Assembly: GCA_002431975.1 (NCBI GenBank)
Contig: DJFA01000030.1
Coordinates: forward strand, 1-14,298
Reading direction: 5' to 3'
Length of the DNA: 14,298 nucleotides
Source of the DNA: Ruminococcus sp. UBA5884
Lineage (GTDB): Bacteria > Bacillota > Clostridia > Oscillospirales > Ruminococcaceae
A model generated the notes under the pieces. The model was not told the origin of the DNA. It saw nothing but the letters and a program-made list of their open reading frames with translations, and made no database searches. Both the position numbers and the translations under genes were made by a program. Positions 1 through 6,130 of the stretch are shown here, piece after piece; position 1 is the first letter of the stretch, and each line of letters begins with the position of its first letter.

Positions 1-35
1 ATAAAATCATTGGTTTTTCGTCTGAAATTCTAGGA

Positions 36-70
36 AACTGCAACGGGCGACCAATGGTCGCCCCTACAGA
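36..70 (+). repeat. GC-rich palindromic repeat, copy 1
   Basis: The core is GGGCGACCAATGGTCGCCC, two 9-bp perfect arms around a single central A, followed by CTACA. This whole 35-bp stretch recurs exactly, inverted, at 2401-2435 just after pflB; two further core copies lie at 2514-2537 and 2679-2702. Similarity to copy 2 continues upstream (AAATTCT near 25-31 matches the flank of copy 2). The core is strikingly GC-rich against an AT-rich background. No reading frame is associated with it. It looks like a small non-autonomous repeat (REP/MITE-like); mobility is inferred only from multiplicity. Confidence 0.9.
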
Positions 71-73
71 TTA

Positions 74-116
74 TGACGAAAATTTCTTATCTTCAATCAT
101 AAATTTTTTTGTCGAA
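74..116 (+). promoter_or_regulatory. Two candidate Spo0A boxes upstream of pflB
   Basis: TGACGAA at 74-80 and TGTCGAA at 110-116 both fit the Bacillus 0A-box consensus TGNCGAA; the second sits in the longer TTTGTCGAA context. They are in the same orientation, 36 bp apart start to start, and 65-107 bp before the pflB ATG. A Spo0A protein is plausible because spoIIE lies in the same window. Two such heptamers in a 180-bp leader is more than expected by chance, but the sites are short and no clear pflB promoter was found against which to judge their position. Binding is inference. Confidence 0.35.
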
Positions 117-130
117 TTTGCGTTATATTA

Positions 131-148
131 ATGCAGTTTTATCTGCAT
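131..148. promoter_or_regulatory. Small dyad before pflB
   Basis: ATGCAG (131-136) and CTGCAT (143-148) are perfect inverted arms around a 6-nt AT loop, 32 bp before the pflB start. It could be a small operator or an mRNA hairpin. It does not match the FNR/CRP or Rex dyads I know. The pflB Shine-Dalgarno AGGAA (171-175) lies downstream of it. Confidence 0.3.
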
Positions 149-180
149 AACACTATACAAAAGAAATGTGAGGAATTATA

Positions 181-2370
181 ATGTCTGATATAAATGTGCG
201 TGATTTTATAGTAAATAATTATACACCTTATGACGGAAACGCTGATTTTCTTGAAAAACCTACTGAACGAACAGAAAAATTATGGAGCAAGGTTCTTGAA
301 CTCCTTCAGGAGGAACGTGAACGGGGCGGAGTCTATGATATAGATGAAAATACTGTTTCAACTATAACCTCCCATGAATGCGGATATATCGACAGGGAAC
401 TCGAACAGATAGTCGGACTCCAGACGGATAAGCCTCTCAGACGTGCAATAATGCCGTTCGGAGGGATAAGAATGGTTAAAAATTCACTCAAAGCATATGA
501 CCGTACACTTCCCGATGATATCGGCAATATATTTAAATACCGCAAAACCCATAATGACGGCGTTTTTGATGTATATACAGATGATATGAAAAAAGCCCGC
601 CATACCGGAATAATAACAGGTCTTCCCGACTCATACGGCAGGGGAAGAATTATCGGCGATTACAGGAGAGTCCCTCTTTATGGCGTTGATATGCTTATAA
701 ATGAAAAAATCAAGGCTAAAAAATCATATGACAATGCAGTTATGGACAATGATACAATAAGACTGCTTGAGGAGATTTCCGAACAGATAAAGGCTCTTGA
801 GGAGCTTAAAAAAATGGCTCTTTGCTATGGATATGACATATCAAAGCCGGCATCTGACACTAAAGAGGCTGTACAGTGGCTCTATTTTGCATATCTTGCG
901 GCGGTCAAGGAACAGAATGGTGCGGCTATGTCAATAGGAAGAATATCAACTTTTCTTGATATTTATTCTGAAAGGGATTTGAAAAGCGGAAAATTCACTG
1001 AAAGCGAAATTCAGGAGATAACAGACCATTTTGTTATGAAACTGCGTCTTGTAAGATTTCTGCGTACACCTGAATATGATGAGCTTTTCTCAGGCGACCC
1101 GACATGGATTACTGAATCAATTGCAGGTATGTGCTGTGACGGCAGGCATATGGTAACAAAAATGTCATATCGTTTTCTGCATACTTTAATAAATCTCGGT
1201 TCTGCACCTGAACCTAATCTTACTATTCTCTGGAGCGACAGACTTCCTGAAAATTTCAAAAATTACTGTGCATATATTTCAATAAAAACATCATCTGTAC
1301 AGTATGAAAATGATGAGCTTATGCGTGAAAAATTCGGCGATGATTACGGTATAGCCTGTTGTGTATCCGCTATGAGAATCGGCAGGCAGATGCAGTTTTT
1401 CGGAGCAAGGGCAAATCTTGCAAAAGCATTGCTCTATGCGATAAATGACGGCTGTGATGAACGATACGGAGAACAGCTCTGCAAAGGTGTAGGAAAGATT
1501 TCTGACGGAGTTCTTGATTATAATGAGATAATCGGAAAATTTGATTATGTATGTGAATGGCTTGCAGGACTTTATATGAATACTCTCAATGTAATTCATT
1601 TCATGCATGATAAATACTGCTATGAGCGTTTGCAGATGGCACTTCATGATGAAGATGTAAAAAGAACATCAGCCTGCGGAATAGCCGGACTTTCCGTAGT
1701 TGCCGACAGTCTTTCAGCTATAAGATATGCAAAGGTGACACCAGTTAAAAATGAAAACGGTTTGTATACTGAATTTGAAATAGAAGGGGATTACCCTAAA
1801 TTCGGCAATGATGACAGCCGTGCAGATGATATAGCAGTTGAAGTGGTTGAAAAATTTATGAAAGCTCTTTCAGAAAAGAAAGCATACAGAAATTCAGTTC
1901 CTACAATGTCAATTCTTACAATTACTTCAAATGTAGTATACGGTAAAAAAACCGGCTCTACACCTGACGGCAGAAAAGCCGGTGAGCCTTTTGCTCCGGG
2001 AGCTAATCCAATGCATGGACGTGACAGCAACGGCTGTATCGCTTCAATGCTTTCTGTAGCAAAGCTGCCATATGACTGTGCAGAGGACGGTATATCATAT
2101 ACTTTTTCTGTTATACCTGATGCTATAGGAAAGACAGAAGATGAAAAAATCCGGAATCTGGTATCTTTGCTTGACGGCTACTCAAAACAGCACGGTCATC
2201 ATATCAACGTGAATGTTCTTGACAGAAATACGCTTATAGACGCTATGGAACACCCTGAAAAATACCCTCAGCTTACGATACGTGTAAGCGGTTATGCGGT
2301 AAATTTTGTAAAATTGACAAGGGAGCAGCAGCTTGATGTTATAAATCGAACTTTTCATAGCGTAATATAG
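181..2370 (+). CDS. pflB: Pyruvate formate-lyase (formate acetyltransferase)
   Basis: Cytosolic glycyl-radical enzyme that converts pyruvate and CoA to acetyl-CoA and formate in anaerobic fermentation. The 729 residues are close to the usual 740-760. The active-site pair is visible as IACCVSA (Cys393 and Cys394), followed by the PFL-typical GRQMQFFGARANLAK segment. A second PFL signature, ACGIAGLSVVADSLSA, lies near residues 498-513. The C-terminal glycyl-radical loop is RVSGYAV, with the radical-bearing Gly704. These features separate it from diol dehydratases and choline lyases of the superfamily. The ATG is preceded by GAGGAA at a good distance. Oddities: no pflA activase gene is adjacent on either side, so activation must come from elsewhere, and the gene is bracketed by inverted copies of the palindromic repeat. 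The third residue of the usual CCVSP motif is Ala here. Confidence 0.96.
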   Translation: MSDINVRDFIVNNYTPYDGNADFLEKPTERTEKLWSKVLELLQEERERGGVYDIDENTVSTITSHECGYIDRELEQIVGLQTDKPLRRAIMPFGGIRMVKNSLKAYDRTLPDDIGNIFKYRKTHNDGVFDVYTDDMKKARHTGIITGLPDSYGRGRIIGDYRRVPLYGVDMLINEKIKAKKSYDNAVMDNDTIRLLEEISEQIKALEELKKMALCYGYDISKPASDTKEAVQWLYFAYLAAVKEQNGAAMSIGRISTFLDIYSERDLKSGKFTESEIQEITDHFVMKLRLVRFLRTPEYDELFSGDPTWITESIAGMCCDGRHMVTKMSYRFLHTLINLGSAPEPNLTILWSDRLPENFKNYCAYISIKTSSVQYENDELMREKFGDDYGIACCVSAMRIGRQMQFFGARANLAKALLYAINDGCDERYGEQLCKGVGKISDGVLDYNEIIGKFDYVCEWLAGLYMNTLNVIHFMHDKYCYERLQMALHDEDVKRTSACGIAGLSVVADSLSAIRYAKVTPVKNENGLYTEFEIEGDYPKFGNDDSRADDIAVEVVEKFMKALSEKKAYRNSVPTMSILTITSNVVYGKKTGSTPDGRKAGEPFAPGANPMHGRDSNGCIASMLSVAKLPYDCAEDGISYTFSVIPDAIGKTEDEKIRNLVSLLDGYSKQHGHHINVNVLDRNTLIDAMEHPEKYPQLTIRVSGYAVNFVKLTREQQLDVINRTFHSVI

Positions 2371-2375
2371 TAATA

Positions 2376-2435
2376 TAACGCTGATTCTATGGATTGTTGC
2401 TCTGTAGGGGCGACCATTGGTCGCCCGTTGCAGTT
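2376..2435 (-). repeat. GC-rich palindromic repeat, copy 2
   Basis: Begins 6 bp after the pflB stop with TAACGCTGATTC, then a GGATTGT segment, then the core in reverse orientation. Positions 2401-2435 are the exact reverse complement of 36-70. The left end (2376-2397) matches the element after glgA (12465-12486) at 19 of 22 positions, showing that the repeat is longer than its palindromic core. Similarity to copy 1 continues past the core into an ACCAGAATTTTATG segment. Confidence 0.85.
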
Positions 2436-2511
2436 ACCAGAATTTTATGCTGATAACCAACAGTTTTCCATACAGAAAACAAATATCAGATTTATGGTTA
2501 ACCATAATTCG

Positions 2512-2551
2512 GCGGGCGACCAATGGTCGCCCCTACACAAGCAATCCATAA
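2512..2551 (+). repeat. GC-rich palindromic repeat, copy 3
   Basis: Core at 2514-2532 with the CTACA extension, then GCAATCCATA, which is the reverse complement of the TATGGATTG that precedes copy 2. Copies 2 and 3 therefore face each other as roughly 40-bp inverted arms around an 84-nt spacer. The spacer contains a perfect 16-bp palindrome, TTATGGTTAACCATAA (2492-2507). Confidence 0.85.
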
Positions 2552-2575
2552 AAATTTTTGTTAGTTATAGTTTCT

Positions 2576-2604
2576 TTGACTTTTTATTATTTTTCTGATA
2601 TAAT
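2576..2604 (+). promoter_or_regulatory. Strong sigma-A-type promoter with extended -10
   Basis: TTGACT (2576-2581), a 17-bp spacer, and TATAAT (2599-2604) preceded by TG one base upstream (2596-2597), so both the core and extended -10 elements are present. The expected start point is near 2611. It is the best candidate for transcription towards rsmA, giving a leader of about 265 nt, but the transcript would begin directly with the terminator-like hairpin at 2613-2631. Confidence 0.65.
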
Positions 2605-2612
2605 AATAAAAA

Positions 2613-2640
2613 AGGCGGACTTGGTTCGCCTGTTTTTGTT
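2613..2640 (+). terminator. Intrinsic terminator-like hairpin at a predicted transcription start
   Basis: AGGCGGAC (2613-2620) pairs with GTTCGCCT (2624-2631), eight pairs with one G-U, across a 3-nt loop, followed by GTTTTTGTTT. It is a good Rho-independent terminator for RNA coming from pflB. Because it starts about two bases after the predicted start of the promoter at 2576-2604, for that transcript it would be a 5' cap-like stem or would give a very short RNA. Confidence 0.7.
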
Positions 2641-2661
2641 TCACAGGCTATTTTAATATCA

Positions 2662-2702
2662 ATTCGATGGTTATTATTTGTAGGGGCGACCATTGGTCGC
2701 CC
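2662..2702 (-). repeat. GC-rich palindromic repeat, copy 4
   Basis: Core in reverse orientation (2679-2702), preceded by ATTCGATGG, which matches the left part of copy 2 and of the element after glgA. It lies in the presumed rsmA leader, after the terminator-like hairpin. Inverted relative to copy 3. Confidence 0.85.
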
Positions 2703-2744
2703 GTTATGGTTCATTGGGTTCAGATGGTGAGCTGGGGAGAGTCA

Positions 2745-2844
2745 TGGAGGGTTTGAGGGTTTTTATATTTCTATCATATGAAAATTTGAAAATAAAAATA
2801 TATATATTAATTATAAAACCGTCTTAACCCTCCGCAACCCTCCA
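2745..2844. repeat. Long-range inverted repeat (AACCCTCC type) before rsmA
   Basis: TGGAGGGTT (2745-2753) plus GAGGGTT (2755-2761) are complementary to AACCCTC (2826-2832) plus AACCCTCCA (2836-2844), giving 9 and 7 pairs with a small internal loop. The arms enclose 64 nt of AT-rich sequence. Each arm is itself a near-direct repeat of AACCCTCC. The right arm ends 17 nt before the rsmA Shine-Dalgarno, so folding could influence rsmA expression. The function is unknown. Confidence 0.6.
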
Positions 2845-2875
2845 CATAGTTATCTTATAAAAAGGAGAAAAAATT

Positions 2876-3742
2876 ATGTATAATCTTACAAGTATAAGTA
2901 CAATAAAGTCAATTATGTCAAGGCATGGCTTTAACTTTTCAAAGTCATTGGGTCAGAATTTTATAGTCAATCCTTCTGTATGCCCGAAAATCGCCGAGCT
3001 GGGCGGTGCAAAAAAAGGCTTCGGAGTTATAGAAGTCGGCACGGGGATAGGCGTTCTTACTGCCGAGCTTGCAAGCCGTGCGGACAAGGTTGTTGCGGTT
3101 GAGATTGATAAAAGGCTGCTTCCTGTTCTTGATGAAACTCTTGCCGACTTTGACAATATAAAAATTATAAATGAGGATATACTCAAAGTCGATGTATGCA
3201 GGCTTATAGCTGATGAGTTTGACGGACTGGAAGTAGCTGTATGTGCAAATCTTCCGTATTACATAACCTCGCCTGTAATAATGTATCTGCTTGAGAGCAA
3301 TACACGCATAAAATCACTTACTGTAATGGTTCAGAAAGAAGCCGGTCAGCGTTTATGTGCCGCAGTCGGAACCCGTGAATGCGGAGCAGTTACTGTTGCA
3401 GTAAACTATTACGGAGATGCAAAGATGCTTTTCAATGTATCAAGGGGAAGCTTTATGCCGTCACCTAATGTTGATTCATGCGTTATAAGAATTGATTTGA
3501 ATAAAAAATATAATCTTGACAAAGAGTCAGAAGAATTTTTCTTTAAGATTGTAAAGGCTGCATTTGCCCAGAGAAGAAAAACTCTTGCAAATTCAGTTTC
3601 ATCATCAATGGGAATAAAAAAAGATACTGTATATGATATACTTTCCGCAATGGGACTTGACAGGTCTGCAAGAGCCGAACAGCTCACAATGGACAGCTTT
3701 ATTGAATTATCAGAAAAACTTAAATTATCAGCTGATAACTGA
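2876..3742 (+). CDS. rsmA: 16S rRNA dimethyladenosine transferase
   Basis: SAM-dependent enzyme that dimethylates the two adjacent adenines in the 3'-terminal helix of 16S rRNA late in small-subunit assembly; the older name is ksgA. The 288 residues match the family length. The N-terminal SLGQNF segment is followed by SAM motif I EVGTGIGVLT (53-62), the acidic ribose-binding VEID (75-78), NEDIL (99-103) and the catalytic NLPYYI (125-130). The C-terminal domain shows FAQRRKTL (230-237) and GLDRSARAEQLT (260-271). Motif I has Thr where Pro is common (EIGPG). The ATG is preceded by AAGGAG (2862-2867) at 8 nt. It appears to be a single-gene unit, and the likely promoter is at 2576-2604. KsgA loss confers kasugamycin resistance in other bacteria. 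Confidence 0.96.
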   Translation: MYNLTSISTIKSIMSRHGFNFSKSLGQNFIVNPSVCPKIAELGGAKKGFGVIEVGTGIGVLTAELASRADKVVAVEIDKRLLPVLDETLADFDNIKIINEDILKVDVCRLIADEFDGLEVAVCANLPYYITSPVIMYLLESNTRIKSLTVMVQKEAGQRLCAAVGTRECGAVTVAVNYYGDAKMLFNVSRGSFMPSPNVDSCVIRIDLNKKYNLDKESEEFFFKIVKAAFAQRRKTLANSVSSSMGIKKDTVYDILSAMGLDRSARAEQLTMDSFIELSEKLKLSADN

Positions 3743-3775
3743 TAAACTGACATATTATGACGACCGCAAACGACA

Positions 3776-3803
3776 TTTACCGCTGTATATACTGCTGTAT
3801 AAT
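3776..3803 (+). promoter_or_regulatory. Candidate promoter for the leader ORF and spoIIE
   Basis: TATAAT at 3798-3803 is a perfect -10. The best -35 is TTTACC (3776-3781) at 16 bp. Just upstream, TGACGAC (3757-3763) and ACGACA (about 3769-3774) loosely resemble Spo0A boxes, each with mismatches. In Bacillus spoIIE is a Spo0A-dependent sigma-A promoter, so the arrangement is plausible but not proven. Confidence 0.4.
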
Positions 3804-3850
3804 AATATCATAGTGCCGGTTTATTACTGAGGAAAGGAGTATATTTTTTA

Positions 3851-3913
3851 ATGCGGAAATGTTCAGAAGTATGGGTTGAAAAATGTATTTGTGCGGCGGG
3901 TGAATTGTTATGA
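3851..3913 (+). CDS. 20-residue leader ORF overlapping the spoIIE start
   Basis: ATG at 3851, 20 codons and a TGA at 3911-3913 that overlaps the spoIIE ATG (3910-3912) in an ATGA arrangement. A strong Shine-Dalgarno, AAAGGAG (3833-3839), lies 11 nt before this ATG, whereas spoIIE has no convincing site of its own directly upstream. The peptide starts MRKCSEVW, has three Cys (residues 4, 12 and 14) and ends in AAGELL. I know of no family for it. The most economical reading is translational coupling: ribosomes load here, end at 3913 and re-initiate on spoIIE. It could instead be a functional small peptide or chance. Confidence 0.5.
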   Translation: MRKCSEVWVEKCICAAGELL

Positions 3914-5934
3914 TGAAAGCAAATGCGATATCAGGAAAAGGAAGTACAAATATTATCTATGGCTGTGCGGGAATGATGATTTTATCATTTATAATGGCAG
4001 GAACAACTGTATCAGGGGCTGCATCTCCATTTAATGCAGTGCTTGCAGGTACGCTTCCGCCGGCATATTCAACAGCAGTCCTTACGGGAAGCCTTATATT
4101 TTATTTCTTTACCGGAAATATAGTTGATTCACTGGCTATGATAGGTGCATTGACCATGACAGTTGTTTCAAGATGGATATTTGACAATGAAACGCCGGTA
4201 TTCAAGGCTCTTGCATCGCTTGTATGTATGCTTGCCTCATCATCAGCGGTGATACTTTCGGCAGGCATAGAACAGCCGTCCGGATTTGCGGTACATATAT
4301 GCATGAGTGTTCTTACAGCTATATCAGTATATTTTTTCTCTGATGTACTTGATTCAGGGATAAAGACTATACAGATATCAGGTTCAAAGGGCTGTTCATA
4401 TGCAGTTGTATGCATATTGCTTATAACTTCTCTTACATCACTTAATATATGGAAATTCAATATTGGCAGAATATTCGGAGTATTTCTGATACTGAGTGCG
4501 GCTGCTGAATACAGACAGTTCGGAGGAGCTTTATGCGGCATATTCACAACCTGCGGAACAATGCTCTGTTCAGCGGTGACAGGTGCGGCAACAGTATTCT
4601 TTGCGGCAGCCGGACTGATAACCGGTTTTTTCAGTGAATTCAACAGGATAATTTTCGGGATATTTTTCATGGCAGTAAATATTTTAGGGATTTTGCTTAT
4701 CGGAGTAACGGATAATTCTCTTGGAATGCTTTTTGATACGGCGGCAGGAACTCTGCTTTTCTGGATTATTCCGAAAAGTGCTTTAAAGGCATATTTTCCT
4801 GATGACAGAAATGATGACATAAATCCTGTAAGACTTACATCTTCAAGAATTGATATGACAGCACGTTCACTTGCAGAAATAAGAAAAGATACTCAGAATA
4901 TCATAAAAATACTTGAAAAATCAGACTGCGGTTCAGCTGACAGGAATATAAGGGCAGCCGTTCTTAAAGAAAAACAGTATATGCTTTTTTCCCAGATGCA
5001 TCTTGCAGAGGAAATGCTCTCAGGATTATGCAGGGGAATGAATGAAAATATACGCTATGACCGCAGAAATACTGATATAATAAAGCATTTTCTGAATGAC
5101 CGCAGAATAAAATACAATTCAGCTGCTGCATATAAAAATTCAGCCGGACGAATATTCATTGAAATCTGCTGTGACAATATCACGTCCCTTGACTGCAAAA
5201 GCTTTATAAAGGAATTTTCAGAAATGTTCCTCAAAAAATTTGAATATTCTGCAAGACAGATATATCAGGGCGAATATATCATATCATTCAGTGAAAGGAC
5301 AAGCTATTCAGTAAACTGCTTTTCAGCACAGTGCAGTGCCTGCGAGGACGAGCCTTCCGGAGATACTGCGATATGCTTTGAGGACTCATTCGGCAATACT
5401 TATCTTGTAATATCTGACGGAATGGGCAGCGGAAGCCTTGCCGCAGTCGACTCAAAAATTACTGTAAGCCTTTTCAGACGCTTTATAACAGGCGGTATAG
5501 ATACTCTTACTGCCGTTGATATGGTAAATTCAATAATGCTTTCAAAGTCATCAGATGAAAGCTTTGCAACTCTTGATATTGCAAGGATAAATCTTGATAC
5601 CGGTGAGCTGACACTTATAAAATCCGGTGCTTCGGCAACTCTTATAAAACATGATGACAGCGTTATTATGGTGAATGCTTCGACATTTCCGGTAGGCATT
5701 ATAAATGAAACAAAGCCGTTTGTCAAAAAATTCAGCTTCAGCAAGGGAGATTCAATAGTAATGCTTTCTGACGGAGTAAGCGATAAAAGCTATCAGTATA
5801 TAAAGACTCTTATGCTTGAAGATGACTCAGAACTTAACAGAGTACCTGAACGCATCTGTGATAATGCAAAGAAATTTTTCAGCGGCAGACGTGATGATAT
5901 AACAGTCCTTACTGCAAAACTGACAGCTCAGTAA
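3910..5934 (+). CDS. spoIIE: Stage II sporulation protein E, PP2C-type phosphatase
   Basis: Membrane-bound serine phosphatase of the sporulation septum. In Bacillus it dephosphorylates SpoIIAA to release sigma-F in the forespore and contacts FtsZ. Residues about 15-295 are a polytopic membrane region with many hydrophobic stretches; about 300-460 is the central soluble part; about 465-672 is the PP2C domain. Metal-binding motifs are intact: SGD (483-485), ISDGMGSG with Asp503, LSDGVSD with Asp621, and RRDDITV with Asp662 and Asp663. At 674 residues it is clearly shorter than the roughly 800-830 of Bacillus, mainly in the membrane and central regions. No in-frame upstream start exists, because earlier ATGs in this frame run into stops, so 3910 (or the adjacent ATG at 3913) is the start. 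It implies some sporulation capacity, or a relic of it. Confidence 0.93.
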   Translation: MMKANAISGKGSTNIIYGCAGMMILSFIMAGTTVSGAASPFNAVLAGTLPPAYSTAVLTGSLIFYFFTGNIVDSLAMIGALTMTVVSRWIFDNETPVFKALASLVCMLASSSAVILSAGIEQPSGFAVHICMSVLTAISVYFFSDVLDSGIKTIQISGSKGCSYAVVCILLITSLTSLNIWKFNIGRIFGVFLILSAAAEYRQFGGALCGIFTTCGTMLCSAVTGAATVFFAAAGLITGFFSEFNRIIFGIFFMAVNILGILLIGVTDNSLGMLFDTAAGTLLFWIIPKSALKAYFPDDRNDDINPVRLTSSRIDMTARSLAEIRKDTQNIIKILEKSDCGSADRNIRAAVLKEKQYMLFSQMHLAEEMLSGLCRGMNENIRYDRRNTDIIKHFLNDRRIKYNSAAAYKNSAGRIFIEICCDNITSLDCKSFIKEFSEMFLKKFEYSARQIYQGEYIISFSERTSYSVNCFSAQCSACEDEPSGDTAICFEDSFGNTYLVISDGMGSGSLAAVDSKITVSLFRRFITGGIDTLTAVDMVNSIMLSKSSDESFATLDIARINLDTGELTLIKSGASATLIKHDDSVIMVNASTFPVGIINETKPFVKKFSFSKGDSIVMLSDGVSDKSYQYIKTLMLEDDSELNRVPERICDNAKKFFSGRRDDITVLTAKLTAQ

Positions 5935-5948
5935 AAATCAGTTTTTTT
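5916..5948 (+). terminator. Possible terminator after spoIIE
   Basis: AAAACTGA (5916-5923, inside the last spoIIE codons) pairs with TCAGTTTT (5938-5945) over a 14-nt loop, and the run of seven T ends at 5948. The stem is AT-rich and the loop is long, so termination is likely weak. The next gene has its own promoter, which fits an end of transcription here. Confidence 0.45.
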
Positions 5949-6073
5949 ATATATTTTTTGAAAAATGCATAAAATATAAACCATTATTAATTAATTATTT
6001 TAGCAGATTGTACTAATTAAAACAGGTTAAATAGTTATATTATACGAAATTTTTTTAAAATTTTTAAAAAGAC

Positions 6074-6102
6074 TTGAATAAAAACTTAAACTCTGTTAAA
6101 AT
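6074..6102 (+). promoter_or_regulatory. glgB promoter
   Basis: TTGAAT (6074-6079), a 17-bp spacer, and TAAAAT (6097-6102). The start point would be near 6109, leaving a short 5' leader of about 22 nt that consists mostly of the Shine-Dalgarno GGGGGGAG (6116-6123). The TTG of the -35 box opens the longest reading frame through glgB, which explains why an ORF caller could place the start there wrongly. Confidence 0.65.
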
Positions 6103-6130
6103 AAACTGTATAACAGGGGGGAGAAAAATT

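Noticed and set aside
1291..1647. 118-residue antisense ORF inside pflB
   Set aside because: It lies opposite the highly conserved active-site part of pflB, with no protein-family signal of its own.
2389..2598. 69-residue + strand ORF after pflB
   Set aside because: It runs through repeat copies 2 and 3 and the foldback between them, has no ribosome-binding site and resembles no protein.
36..2702. CRISPR-like array
   Set aside because: The copies alternate in orientation, have irregular spacing and enclose a gene; there are no uniform spacers and no cas genes.
3633..3830. 65-residue + strand ORF over the end of rsmA
   Set aside because: Mostly an out-of-frame reading of rsmA that runs into the spoIIE promoter region; no ribosome-binding site.
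4101..4820. 239-residue antisense ORF inside spoIIE
   Set aside because: It mirrors the membrane-coding half of spoIIE, a common artefact of hydrophobic codons; there is no family resemblance and the + strand gene is certain.
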